From the NCBI GenBank assembly GCA_035370405.1, contig DAOOVT010000009.1, positions 1 through 31,461 on the forward strand: 31,461 bases of DNA. Direction: 5' to 3'. The DNA is from UBA5232 sp035370405 (lineage in GTDB: Bacteria; Patescibacteriota; Dojkabacteria; SC72). A model generated the notes under the pieces. The model was given only the letters and a program-made list of their open reading frames with translations, had not been told where the DNA came from and did not search any database. A program made the position numbers and the translations under genes. This document shows, in pieces, positions 17,104 to 24,724 of the stretch (positions are counted from its first letter, which is position 1; every line of letters starts with the position of its first letter).

Positions 17104-17896
17104 ACTTAAGTAACTCGTCTAATGTACTTTGGAAAGTACTATATGGGTATGCTCCACCCAAAAATGTCCCTGTCACATTTCCATTTTCATCTAATTTTCC
17201 AATTACAAAACCAGGTGTCCCTGTCATACCTGCCTTTGTACCTTCAGCTTCATCTGCCTCCAAATCAGAAACGAATTTACCTTCACTCATACACTTATCA
17301 AAAGCATCCATATCTACACCTAAGCTTGAAGCTAGAGTCTTAATTCCACTTTCCTCTGTAATATCAAATGCCTGCTCATGATATTGGACAAATACATCAG
17401 AACCTTTTTGATCAAAGACACACATTCCAGCCTCTGATATCTCATATGTTAGAGCTCCATTACTTCCTCTTGGCCATTCCTTAAATACATATATTGCTTT
17501 TCCTGTATCTATGTAATTTTTCTTAATCTCAGGAAATGTCTCGTCTGCATGCCTATTACAGTAGTAACATGTAGGGTCACTAAATTCGACTATGGCTACA
17601 GTTGCGGTACTTCTATCACCAACATACGGATCATTATCTATTGATGCTGTAGCGGTAGTAGTAGGGGGTGTTGTAGTATCCTCACTATTCGTATCATTTT
17701 CATTCTCATTTTGTACTTCATTCTCACTGTTTCCAGAATCTACATTTGTATCATTTGTTTTAGTATTCGTTGCCCAAACAACAACTGCTATAATCAAAGC
17801 CGCTATTATTATGGCTATTGGTACACCCAATGTATCCAAATTTATCGTTACCTCTTTCTTTTCCAAATTCTCTTCTTTTTTCTCTTTTTTCTTCAT
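17102..17896 (-). CDS. DsbA/thioredoxin-fold thiol oxidoreductase, membrane-anchored
   Basis: 264 aa from the chosen ATG at 17896. A lysine/glutamate-rich N-terminus precedes one membrane helix (about 25-42), then an Asn/Glu/Thr-rich linker to about residue 88, and a thioredoxin-fold domain. The active site is FSDPTCYYCNRH (Cys110, Cys113), and the cis-proline loop is GTPGFVIG. This is the extracytoplasmic DsbA-like layout (BdbD type), so it probably forms or rearranges disulfides in exported proteins; several surface proteins in this window have paired cysteines. An in-frame ATG at 17947 lies upstream of a good promoter (TTGGTA-N17-TATAAT) and is therefore unlikely. No VKOR or DsbB partner is seen nearby. 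Confidence 0.88.
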   Translation of the reverse strand: MKKKEKKEENLEKKEVTINLDTLGVPIAIIIAALIIAVVVWATNTKTNDTNVDSGNSENEVQNENENDTNSEDTTTPPTTTATASIDNDPYVGDRSTATVAIVEFSDPTCYYCNRHADETFPEIKKNYIDTGKAIYVFKEWPRGSNGALTYEISEAGMCVFDQKGSDVFVQYHEQAFDITEESGIKTLASSLGVDMDAFDKCMSEGKFVSDLEADEAEGTKAGMTGTPGFVIGKLDENGNVTGTFLGGAYPYSTFQSTLDELLK

Positions 17897-17912
17897 AGAT
17901 AAACAACTAAAT

Positions 17913-17941
17913 ATTATATTAACTCTCGGATTATATACCAA
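17913..17941 (-). promoter_or_regulatory. Promoter of the DsbA-like gene
   Basis: Minus strand: -35 TTGGTA (17936-17941), 17-nt spacer, -10 TATAAT (17913-17918). Start expected near 17906, a leader of about 10 nt to the ATG at 17896. This decides the start codon. Confidence 0.6.
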
Positions 17942-17972
17942 AAGCATAATCTCTGTAAGGTCTAGGATAAAA

Positions 17973-18380
17973 CTACTCCTTAAGCTTCTCCCAAGTTGTC
18001 CTCATCTCTTCATCACTCTGCCCCGAACGATGAGGACTATCACATAATACTACCGTATCATCATATACAGGCTTAACATGCACATGAAAATGAAATACCG
18101 ATTGTCCAGCTTTCTCTCCTGTATTTTGCAGAATAATTACACCCTTTGGATTAAATGTATCCTTTATCTTAAGTGCTATTTTCTTTGCTACACCATGCAC
18201 CTTACATAACAATTCATCTGGAATATCATAAATATTCTCATAGTGCTTCTTAGGAAGAACCAATGTATGTCCTTCACTCAATGGATGCGCATCTAAAAAT
18301 GCTACAACATCATCATCTTCATATATTTTGTATGACTCCTTCTCTCCTCTCGCTATCTTACAAAATACGCAATCTTCCAT
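17973..18380 (-). CDS. HIT-family hydrolase (histidine triad)
   Basis: 135 aa, cytoplasmic nucleotide hydrolase or transferase of the HinT type. The N-terminal zinc-type CVFCKI (Cys4, Cys7) and the YEDDDVVAFLDAHPLSEGHTLVLPKKH segment precede the triad HFHVHVKP (His97, His99, His101). HinT-type enzymes split adenosine phosphoramidates and aminoacyl-AMP-like compounds; the real substrate is unknown. It has its own promoter (TTGACA ... TATAAT) in the gap behind the ferredoxin gene, so it can be expressed apart from the dnaB unit. Confidence 0.93.
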   Translation of the reverse strand: MEDCVFCKIARGEKESYKIYEDDDVVAFLDAHPLSEGHTLVLPKKHYENIYDIPDELLCKVHGVAKKIALKIKDTFNPKGVIILQNTGEKAGQSVFHFHVHVKPVYDDTVVLCDSPHRSGQSDEEMRTTWEKLKE

Positions 18381-18400
18381 AGTACATTTACAAGTATGAA

Positions 18401-18431
18401 ATTATATCCTAAAAGTGACGATTCCTGTCAA
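18401..18431 (-). promoter_or_regulatory. Promoter of the HIT gene
   Basis: Minus strand: perfect TTGACA (18426-18431) and perfect TATAAT (18401-18406), with a long 19-nt spacer. The start would be near 18394, giving a leader of about 14 nt. Confidence 0.6.
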
Positions 18432-18446
18432 TTTGAACTATCTAAA

Positions 18447-18641
18447 CTAATCACTGATACTGATTGCTCCTGCAGGGCATGCAGATTGAGCTTCTTTTGC
18501 TTTTTCAACATCACCGTCCTGTATTGTCCCATCTCCCTTAGGAGCAACGCTACCATCCTCCTTCATCTCAAATACCTCAGGGCATATTGCAACACAAGAT
18601 CCACACATTGCACACTTATTCTGATCTATCTCTGCTTTCAT
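18447..18641 (-). CDS. Small [4Fe-4S] ferredoxin
   Basis: 64-aa electron carrier. Residues 8-21 read NKCAMCGSCVAICP, giving Cys10, Cys13 and Cys16; the fourth ligand is Cys55 in SACPAGAI. The second cluster motif has degenerated, so a single cluster is expected; Cys20 is extra, as in other single-cluster ferredoxins. Redox partners are not encoded in the window; the radical-SAM enzyme Elp3 is one possible electron acceptor (inference). It lies between the tiny membrane protein and the HIT gene on the minus strand. Confidence 0.93.
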   Translation of the reverse strand: MKAEIDQNKCAMCGSCVAICPEVFEMKEDGSVAPKGDGTIQDGDVEKAKEAQSACPAGAISISD

Positions 18642-18673
18642 AATGTAAAAAGATACTTATGTTAAATACAAAA

Positions 18674-18790
18674 TTACCCCTTTATGACTGAGACTATTAT
18701 CGGGAATACAAGAACAAGAAGATATAAAAATACATAAAGTGCTGTACTATTATTCTCTCCGCTATTATTTTCAATTTCTTTCTTTTTCAT
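18674..18790 (-). CDS. Small 38-aa single-span membrane protein
   Basis: An uninterrupted 38-codon frame fills most of the 229-nt gap between the dnaB and ferredoxin genes. The product begins MKKKEIENNSGENNSTALY and continues as one hydrophobic helix (VFLYLLVLVFPIIVSVI) ending KG. A charged, Asn/Ser-rich head plus a full-length membrane helix is unlikely by chance, and a -10-like TATAGT lies 8 nt before its ATG, the spacing found at other genes here. No family recognised; too short to assign a role. Confidence 0.55.
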   Translation of the reverse strand: MKKKEIENNSGENNSTALYVFLYLLVLVFPIIVSVIKG

Positions 18791-18798
18791 GAGTTGTA

Positions 18799-18804
18799 AC
18801 TATA
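18799..18804 (-). promoter_or_regulatory. -10-like box before the 38-aa membrane protein
   Basis: Minus strand TATAGT, eight bases (TACAACTC), then ATG. No clear -35. Supports the small gene being expressed. Confidence 0.3.
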
Positions 18805-18870
18805 TTCTGTTAAAAATATTAAGTAGAAGCGATAACCAGTTTTACATATTTCCACAGCAATGTCAAAACA

Positions 18871-20190
18871 TTACTTTCCCTTCTTATACAGATTCCTAAA
18901 ACTTGCTATCTCATTTATAAATGCAAGTTTAACTACACCAGTAGGTCCATTTCTATGCTTTGCAACTATCAATTCACCCACACCTTTATTCTCTGTATCA
19001 GGATTCCATGTTTCTTCCCTATCTATAAACATAACTACATCAGCATCCTGCTCTATAGATCCAGACTCTCTTAAATCTGATAACTGAGGCCTCCTACCTT
19101 GTCTTTGTTCTATTGCCCTAGACAACTGAGAAAGAGCAACGACAGGAACATCTAACTCTTTAGCTATATTTTTTAATCCCTGAGATATTTCTCCAACCTC
19201 TAACACCCTATTATCCGTATTACTTCCATGTACAAGTTGTAAGTAGTCGACAAAGATAATATCCACCCCTGTCTCCATTGCCAACCTACGTGCCTTTGTT
19301 CTGATTGCGTTAATATGCTGTCCTGCTTGATCATCAATATATATATTAGCATCAGCAAGTTCTCCCATTGTATCAGCAAGCTTCATAAATTTTTTGTCGC
19401 TCAACCTTCCAGTTCTAATTTCCCAAAATGGAATGTTTGATTGCATACCAAGAAGTCTATCCATAATCTGAGTTTTGGACATTTCAAGAGAGAAGAATGC
19501 AACTGTTTTCTTTTCTTGCAACGCAGCATGTCTCATCATATCCAAAGCTAATGCTGTTTTTCCAACAGATGGTCTTGCAGCAAGCACTATCAAATCTGAC
19601 TTTTGAAATCCTCCTAGTAAATCATCCAAATCTTTGAACCCTGTTGATATACCTAAATATGCCTCATCACTATCTGCTCTCTCAGCTCTTTCATATGCGT
19701 CTTTTAAAAGATCCTTTATATGTACAAAATTACTCTTAGTTCCAGTCTGAGCAACATCAAATATTTCTTTTTCTGATTTATCTATAACTTTATCTATTGG
19801 AGTATTCTCATCAAAAGCCAACTCTGTAATGTCCTTGGCAGCAGACAGAAGACCTCTTCTCATAGCACTCTCCTTAATTATTTCACCGTACTCTTCTGCA
19901 TGTGCTGATGTCGCAACTGTAGTTACCAAATCAGCTAAATATGAGGCACCTCCAGCACTAGACAGTTTGTTTTGTTTTTTTAGTTTATCTACTACTGTAA
20001 CTAAATCTACTGGAAGACCATTATTGAATAAATCTAAAATTGCAGAGTATATAATTACATGCCTGTTATCATAAAAATGATTGGGGACAAGCCATGCGGA
20101 GACATTAATTATAGAATCTTTATCCATTAACATACATCCAAGCAAGGATTGCTCTACTTCTATATTTTGAGGGGGTACTTTCCCTTGCAT
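18871..20190 (-). CDS. dnaB: Replicative DNA helicase DnaB
   Basis: Hexameric helicase that unwinds DNA ahead of the replication fork. The N-terminal primase-interacting domain starts VPPQNIEVEQSLLGCML; after the linker (about 150-175) comes the RecA-type motor: Walker A ARPSVGKT (205-212, Lys211), FFSLEMS, Walker B IIFVDYLQL, and LSQLSRAIEQRQGRRPQLSDLRESGSIEQDADVV with the arginine finger region. 439 aa, normal length, and no intein. It follows the degenerate MBL-fold gene by 9 nt, so the CsoR-like, MBL-fold and dnaB genes may form one transcription unit. Confidence 0.97.
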   Translation of the reverse strand: MQGKVPPQNIEVEQSLLGCMLMDKDSIINVSAWLVPNHFYDNRHVIIYSAILDLFNNGLPVDLVTVVDKLKKQNKLSSAGGASYLADLVTTVATSAHAEEYGEIIKESAMRRGLLSAAKDITELAFDENTPIDKVIDKSEKEIFDVAQTGTKSNFVHIKDLLKDAYERAERADSDEAYLGISTGFKDLDDLLGGFQKSDLIVLAARPSVGKTALALDMMRHAALQEKKTVAFFSLEMSKTQIMDRLLGMQSNIPFWEIRTGRLSDKKFMKLADTMGELADANIYIDDQAGQHINAIRTKARRLAMETGVDIIFVDYLQLVHGSNTDNRVLEVGEISQGLKNIAKELDVPVVALSQLSRAIEQRQGRRPQLSDLRESGSIEQDADVVMFIDREETWNPDTENKGVGELIVAKHRNGPTGVVKLAFINEIASFRNLYKKGK

Positions 20191-20199
20191 ACTGTTGTG

Positions 20200-20844
20200 C
20201 TATTTCAAAAATATTACCTCTACACTACTTTGATTCTCTTCATCAACCTTTTTCTTGGCAACATTGTAATAGTTCTCCTCCCTTACATTTGCATACCCAA
20301 AGTATTCCAAGAAATCTTTCTTGCTTTTAACATTCACTCCACTCTTACTATCTTCAGCATACCCGCAAGGAATTAATATTGCTGGATCCATATTTGAGAT
20401 AACCTTTTCTAAAACTTCATAATTCATAAATAGCTCACCATTTCCGATAGGAACAATGAGAACATCTACATCTCCAAGATTCTTAGCTCTTTGAGGGTCA
20501 AAGTCTTTTCCTATCCCACCCATATACACTACTCTAATGTTCTTCTCATCTATGATGTAAAAGTCATCTTCTAATCCTCTTCTTATCATTATCCCCCCTA
20601 CTTCGTATTCTCCTGCAGAATATATTTCCATAACAGTCTCTCTTTTATCTGGAACTATTTTGTCTTGTAAATTGTTGTCTATGATTACATTTTTTTTCAC
20701 ATCTTCACCATATTTTGTTAGTAACATAACATCGGTTTGTATCTTCCCATTAAGCACCCTCTTATCTGCTAGAGGATCAGTTATTACAGAGATATTGTCT
20801 GTACTCAAAAGAAATGTAGTCCACCCTATTTTCCTAATTTTCAT
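20200..20844 (-). CDS. MBL-fold (UlaG-like) protein lacking the metal-binding histidines
   Basis: 214 aa. The order of strands follows UlaG-like metallo-beta-lactamase-fold proteins: IRKIGWTTFLLSTDNISVITDPL at the start, TDVMLLTKYGEDV where the HxHxDH metal motif belongs, then YSAGEYEVGGIMIRR, RVVYMGGIG (normally GDxG), VDVLIVPIG, and PAILIPCGY (normally PxHY). The HxHxDH positions read Lys44, Gly46, Asp48, Val49, so only the Asp is left, and the later ligands are also replaced. It should not be a working metallohydrolase; a structural or binding role is possible. Directly upstream of dnaB (9 nt). The fold assignment rests on pattern similarity. Confidence 0.72.
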   Translation of the reverse strand: MKIRKIGWTTFLLSTDNISVITDPLADKRVLNGKIQTDVMLLTKYGEDVKKNVIIDNNLQDKIVPDKRETVMEIYSAGEYEVGGIMIRRGLEDDFYIIDEKNIRVVYMGGIGKDFDPQRAKNLGDVDVLIVPIGNGELFMNYEVLEKVISNMDPAILIPCGYAEDSKSGVNVKSKKDFLEYFGYANVREENYYNVAKKKVDEENQSSVEVIFLK

Positions 20845-20916
20845 AAATATCTACTCAAAAATAATTCGTTAATTGATGATGCTAGTATATCAGATATACC
20901 AGACACAGTTAAGAAC

Positions 20917-21135
20917 TTACTGTGCTTCCAATGTACTTTTGACATTTTCTAGGATTGCTTTTTTCATTTGTTCTTTTACAAGTTCAGTTTTCAAACTTTC
21001 TAGAGATGATATTGAGGCCTGAAGTTGAATCATCACTTTGTCATCTTCGTCTCCATTGACTATCATTTTTCTAACACTTCCGACTTGTCCTTCTGCTCTT
21101 TTTATATGATTTTGGACTTTTTTAGAATATTTCAT
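20917..21135 (-). CDS. CsoR/RcnR-family (DUF156) regulator without sensing ligands
   Basis: 72 aa, all-helical DNA-binding regulator of the CsoR/RcnR/FrmR/CstR family: VQNHIKRAEGQVGSVRKMI is the characteristic first helix, followed by VMIQLQASISSLESLKTELV and the KEQMKKAI segment. In copper, nickel, formaldehyde and persulfide sensors the ligands are a Cys near residue 36 and a HxxxC in the third helix. Here the protein contains no cysteine at all; the region before VMIQ is DEDDK and HxxxC has become QxxxA. It keeps the basic first helix needed for DNA binding. It may be constitutive or respond to something else. Own promoter TTGCTA-N17-TATACT, 7 nt before the ATG. Confidence 0.85.
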   Translation of the reverse strand: MKYSKKVQNHIKRAEGQVGSVRKMIVNGDEDDKVMIQLQASISSLESLKTELVKEQMKKAILENVKSTLEAQ

Positions 21136-21142
21136 TTAGAAT

Positions 21143-21171
21143 AGTATATTCAATATTTAATATGGTAGCAA
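21143..21171 (-). promoter_or_regulatory. Promoter of the CsoR-like gene, leaderless
   Basis: Minus strand: -35 TTGCTA (21166-21171), 17-nt spacer, -10 TATACT (21143-21148), then ATTCTAA and ATG. The start is predicted at or 1 nt before the A of ATG. Confidence 0.55.
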
Positions 21172-21196
21172 CTTTTCTAAGAATTTTTCAAAAAGT

Positions 21197-21225
21197 TTGA
21201 TATACAGAAAACTCTCTGATATAAT
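21197..21225 (+). promoter_or_regulatory. Promoter of rpmE-prfA-prmC
   Basis: -35 TTGATA (21197-21202), 17-nt spacer, -10 TATAAT (21220-21225). Start near 21232, so the leader to the ATG at 21236 is about 4 nt. Because the -35 box itself begins with an in-frame TTG, a longer reading of rpmE from 21197 would be wrong. Confidence 0.7.
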
Positions 21226-21235
21226 CAGCAACGAT

Positions 21236-21577
21236 ATGAAAAAGGGAATTCATCCAAAATATAATAACCATTTAACAATTACATGCTCATGTGGTAATTC
21301 TTTTGTTACTGGTAGTACACTAGAACAGGATACATTGACTGTAGATATATGTTCAAAGTGCCATCCTTTCTATACAGGCGAACAAAAGATAGTTGATACA
21401 GACAACTTAGTAAAGAAATTTGAGGAGAGAGTTGAAAAAGCTAAGGGTATGTCATTTCAGAGCAAGAGGCAGAAAATGGAAAAGAGGAGAAAGAAGATTG
21501 ATGAGATGTCATCTAAGTCATCTAGTTCCCTATCTCTAAGGGATATGTTGGAGAATGCTAGAATCTCTAAAAAGTAG
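21236..21577 (+). CDS. rpmE: Ribosomal protein bL31 with basic C-terminal extension
   Basis: Large-subunit protein bL31, zinc-binding type. From the ATG at 21236 it reads MKKGIHPKYN, the canonical beginning, followed by TCSCGNSF (Cys17, Cys19) and DICSKCHPFYTG (Cys39, Cys42), the four zinc ligands. Normal bL31 ends near residue 70; here another ~43 residues follow, a lysine-rich helix (FQSKRQKMEKRRKKIDEM) and a serine-rich end (SSKSSSSLSLRDML). The upstream promoter rules out longer starts. First gene of the conserved rpmE-prfA-prmC order. Confidence 0.95.
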   Translation: MKKGIHPKYNNHLTITCSCGNSFVTGSTLEQDTLTVDICSKCHPFYTGEQKIVDTDNLVKKFEERVEKAKGMSFQSKRQKMEKRRKKIDEMSSKSSSSLSLRDMLENARISKK

Positions 21578-21619
21578 ATTATTCCACATAAAGTTTCATT
21601 ATGTTATCATTATCCATAT

Positions 21620-22726
21620 ATGGATATTAAGGGACTAAAGACAAAATACGAAGAGAATACTGCCCAGGCTAAAGTTGAAGAGTTGGAGAGAGAGCTTTCA
21701 CAACCTAATAGAAGCAAGGATATGTCTTCCCTAAGTAATGATCTATCCCATTATTCTAAATTAGCACTTCAAGTATCACAAATTCAAAAGGCAATAAAGG
21801 ATTGGGAGGAGACTAAGCGTATGGTACAAGAAGAACAGAACCCTGAACTTAAAGAGATGGGAAATGAAGAGATAATCTCTTTGGAAGAAAGAATAGAGAA
21901 TCTTGATAGAGAGATAAAGAGAACTGTAGCAGGAAAAGAATTAGCAGATGAAGATGATAGCAAATCTGTGATTATGGAGATAAGAGCAGGAGCAGGAGGA
22001 GATGAAGCTGCTCTTTTTGCAGCTGACCTTTTCAGAATGTACTCTAACTTTTCTGCAGGGAAAGGATGGGATGTACAAATTATATATGATAATGTAACTC
22101 AAGGAGGAGGATACAAAGAAGTAATTGCACAAATATCTGGAAAGAATGTTTTCAAAAATCTTAAATATGAGAGTGGAGTACATAGGGTTCAAAGAGTCCC
22201 AGTAACTGAATCATCTGGAAGAATTCACACTTCTACCGCATCTGTTGCTATACTTCCTGAAGCAGATGAGCTAGAGGTTGAAATAAGACAAGAAGATTTA
22301 AAAGTAGAGGTTATGAGAGCTTCAGGTGCAGGTGGACAATGTGTAAACAGGACAGATTCAGCAGTAAGAATAACACATATTCCAACAGGAATAGTTGTTA
22401 GTTGCCAAGAGACTAAGCATCAAAGCCAGAATAAGGAAAAGGCTATGACAATATTGCGTTCAAGGCTTTATGATATGAAGAAACAAGAAGAAATGCAGAA
22501 GAGATCTGATTTGAGAGTATCACAGATTGGGTCTTCTATGAGAGCTGAAAAGATCAGGACATACAATTTTCCACAAAATAGAGTGACTGACCATAGAGTT
22601 AAGATTTCTTGGTTTAACCTAGAAGAGATATTGAATGGTAATATTCAAAATGTTTTAGATGATGTTAATAATGCTTTCTTAGACCAGCTGTTGGAGAAGG
22701 AGATTACTAGTGGAACAAAATCTTAA
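21620..22726 (+). CDS. prfA: Peptide chain release factor 1
   Basis: Releases finished proteins at UAA and UAG. The stop-codon-reading tripeptide is PVT (194-196, RF1 type PxT, not the SPF of RF2), and the peptidyl-hydrolysis loop GAGGQ ends at Gln240. The residue after GGQ is Cys where most RFs have His. The N-terminal helical domain 1 and the EIRAGAGGDEA segment are intact; 368 aa is normal. UAA and UAG end all genes in this window but one, in line with heavy reliance on this factor. The downstream prmC starts 17 nt before this gene ends. Confidence 0.97.
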   Translation: MDIKGLKTKYEENTAQAKVEELERELSQPNRSKDMSSLSNDLSHYSKLALQVSQIQKAIKDWEETKRMVQEEQNPELKEMGNEEIISLEERIENLDREIKRTVAGKELADEDDSKSVIMEIRAGAGGDEAALFAADLFRMYSNFSAGKGWDVQIIYDNVTQGGGYKEVIAQISGKNVFKNLKYESGVHRVQRVPVTESSGRIHTSTASVAILPEADELEVEIRQEDLKVEVMRASGAGGQCVNRTDSAVRITHIPTGIVVSCQETKHQSQNKEKAMTILRSRLYDMKKQEEMQKRSDLRVSQIGSSMRAEKIRTYNFPQNRVTDHRVKISWFNLEEILNGNIQNVLDDVNNAFLDQLLEKEITSGTKS

Positions 22727-23504
22727 GCAACTATTTCAAATACAACAGGTTCTTTTATCTGAAGGATATCCTGATTATGTAAGAGTTTCTAAGGAGATAT
22801 GTGATTTTTGTAAAAAAGACGAGGAGAGTATTCTTGAGGTATTAGATAAGATAAAGGGAGGACAACCATGGGAATATATTAGAGGTTTAACAGAGTTTTG
22901 TGGATATCAATTCATAGTTAATCCTTCTGTACTTATTCCTCGTGTAGAAACTGAACAGATTGTTGATATTGCAAGGTTAGAGGTTGCGAAAAGAAGAATT
23001 CAATCTATTATTGATGTTGGAACTGGGAGTGGTTGTATTATTATTTCTTTAGCAAAGATTTTTGGTAGTAGACTGAATTATACTGCGACAGATATCAGTA
23101 AAGATGCTCTGGAAATAGCTATTAAGAATGCCCAATTGAATGGAGTAGAGAAAGATATCTCTTTTGTGAGAACAAATTTAGTTGATGGAATCCAAATATC
23201 TAGTGATACTTTGGTTGTAGCAAACCTCCCATATATTCCCACACACATTTACAATACATTAGATAGTAGTGTTACCGATTATGAGCCTAAATTAGCATTA
23301 GAAGCAGGAAAAGATGGCCTTAAATACTATTCAGAATTAATAGATGATCTTGATAGTATAAAAGAAAAAAGAAACATACAGCTACTAATTGAAATAGATC
23401 CCTCTATTGAGGAAGTCCTCCATGGACTTCTCCTCAACAGAGAAGTCCATATTGTAAAAGACTTAAAGAATCTTTCTAGGTTTGCTTTAGTTAGCCTCTC
23501 CTAA
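22710..23504 (+). CDS. prmC: Release factor glutamine methyltransferase PrmC
   Basis: Methylates the Gln of the GGQ loop in release factors using S-adenosylmethionine. An N-terminal helical RF-binding domain (1-75) is followed by LIPRVETE, the SAM motif DVGTGSGC (102-109) and the substrate-binding NLPY (172-175), where most PrmC have NPPY. 264 aa, slightly short. GTG start at 22710, preceded by AAGGAG (22697-22702) with 7-nt spacing inside prfA; the overlap suggests coupled translation. The 3' end overlaps the convergent htrA-like gene by 18 nt. Confidence 0.93.
   Translation: MEQNLKQLFQIQQVLLSEGYPDYVRVSKEICDFCKKDEESILEVLDKIKGGQPWEYIRGLTEFCGYQFIVNPSVLIPRVETEQIVDIARLEVAKRRIQSIIDVGTGSGCIIISLAKIFGSRLNYTATDISKDALEIAIKNAQLNGVEKDISFVRTNLVDGIQISSDTLVVANLPYIPTHIYNTLDSSVTDYEPKLALEAGKDGLKYYSELIDDLDSIKEKRNIQLLIEIDPSIEEVLHGLLLNREVHIVKDLKNLSRFALVSLS
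23407..23437. repeat. Hairpin near the prmC/htrA convergent end
   Basis: TTGAG-GAAGTCC, loop TCCAT, GGACTTC-(TC)-CTCAA: a 12-bp stem with a 2-nt bulge. A third copy of GAAGTCCAT follows at about 23442. It lies in the prmC reading frame and about 50 nt beyond the end of the htrA-like gene on the minus strand, so it could act as its 3' hairpin. No T run. Confidence 0.4.
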
Positions 23505-24704
23505 CTTTACTTTAAATGTCTTCGTTTCTCCGGATCTATTTACTTCAACCTCTACCTCTTCTCCAACCTTGTGCGATTGTATCATATCAGCTAGAGAGAT
23601 CTTTACATCTTCTCCTCCGAATTTGGTTATGATATCACCTCTTCTGATTCCTGCAGAGTACGCTGGTCCATTTGCATCAACTTCTACTACTAAAGCTCCT
23701 GGAACAACATTTGAATAGTATAAAGCATCATATTCGGATATCATTCTGTATGATACTCCCAAGTACGGTTTAATAAATTTTCCATAAGTTTTGTACTCCT
23801 CCAATCTATTTTTTACCTTATTTATTGGTATTGAGAAGGAAATATTATCAGCATAGGATGTTGTAGCAAAATTTATACCTATAACTTCTCCTTGTGAATT
23901 TATAAGAGGACCACCAGAATTACCAGCATTTATAGCAGCATCTGTTTGTATAACCCCTTCATATGTTTTTGAGGTAGTTCCAAACCAAGAAGAGCTTGAA
24001 GCTGTAACACTTCTGTTTAGTCCGCTAATGATTCCTGAAGTCACAGAACCTGAGAATTCTCCCAAAGGAGTACCTATTGCGAGTACTGATTGTCCTACTA
24101 GTAAATTGTCAGAATCTCCAAGCTTTATGGGTTTGAATGTTTTTCCTTTGCTGTCTATTTCTAAAATAGCAATATCATACAAATCATCTCGTAATATTTG
24201 CTTGACTGGATATTCTTCTCCATCACTTGTTACAACCTTGTATGTGCTTGACTCTTCAGAAACAACATGCTGATTAGTAATTATCGTACCAGAAGTATCA
24301 ACTATAAATCCTGTTCCTATGTTGCTACTTTGATCAATAACTCCCTTTCCTTGTAAGAGCGCTACTTCTGTTACTGCTATACTTACAACGGATGGTGATG
24401 ATTCTTTTACTATATCAATAGTTAATTTTTCATCGCTATTAACAATAATCTGTTTATTCTCTCCTCCTGATTCTATTTCCTCGGATTCTTTATTACTCTC
24501 TTCCTCCTCTTCACCTGTAATCGTACTGACTACTTCTTGAAATTGTGAAAAGTTTTTGTAGGTAAAATATGAGGCAACAACTGCCACTATGAAGAAGGCC
24601 AAGAGAAAGTTTAACAAACCAAGCATTACATACAGCAATCTCTTTCCTGGACGCTGTTTCTTTTTCTCTTTTACAACCTCTCCTTTTTTTTCTTTTTCTT
24701 CCAT
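23487..24704 (-). CDS. HtrA/DegP-like serine protease, membrane-anchored
   Basis: Extracytoplasmic quality-control protease. A lysine-rich cytoplasmic start and one membrane helix (about 23-46) precede an acidic linker, a trypsin-like domain with the catalytic triad His146 (TNQHVV), Asp177 (DLYDIAIL) and Ser263 (GNSGGP), and a C-terminal PDZ domain (GALVVEVDANGPAYSAGIRRGDIITKFGG). 405 aa, one PDZ, as in HtrA/YkdA of Gram-positive bacteria. It follows the CtpA-like protease by 20 nt. A TATAAT 12 nt before its ATG may give independent transcription. Confidence 0.95.
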   Translation of the reverse strand: MEEKEKKGEVVKEKKKQRPGKRLLYVMLGLLNFLLAFFIVAVVASYFTYKNFSQFQEVVSTITGEEEEESNKESEEIESGGENKQIIVNSDEKLTIDIVKESSPSVVSIAVTEVALLQGKGVIDQSSNIGTGFIVDTSGTIITNQHVVSEESSTYKVVTSDGEEYPVKQILRDDLYDIAILEIDSKGKTFKPIKLGDSDNLLVGQSVLAIGTPLGEFSGSVTSGIISGLNRSVTASSSSWFGTTSKTYEGVIQTDAAINAGNSGGPLINSQGEVIGINFATTSYADNISFSIPINKVKNRLEEYKTYGKFIKPYLGVSYRMISEYDALYYSNVVPGALVVEVDANGPAYSAGIRRGDIITKFGGEDVKISLADMIQSHKVGEEVEVEVNRSGETKTFKVKLGEAN

Positions 24705-24716
24705 ATTTTTAATATT

Positions 24717-24722
24717 ATTATA
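24717..24722 (-). promoter_or_regulatory. Possible internal -10 box before the htrA-like gene
   Basis: Minus strand TATAAT in the 20-nt gap after ctpA, 12 nt before the ATG. No -35; the region is simply AT-rich, so low confidence. Confidence 0.25.
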
Positions 24723-24724
24723 AT

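Noticed and set aside
17897..17947. Longer start of the DsbA-like protein
   Set aside because: A promoter with TTGGTA-N17-TATAAT lies in this segment, so these codons would be upstream of the transcript start.
21197..21235. TTG start extending bL31 by 13 residues
   Set aside because: The TTG is part of the -35 box of a good promoter, and bL31 begins canonically at MKKGIHP.
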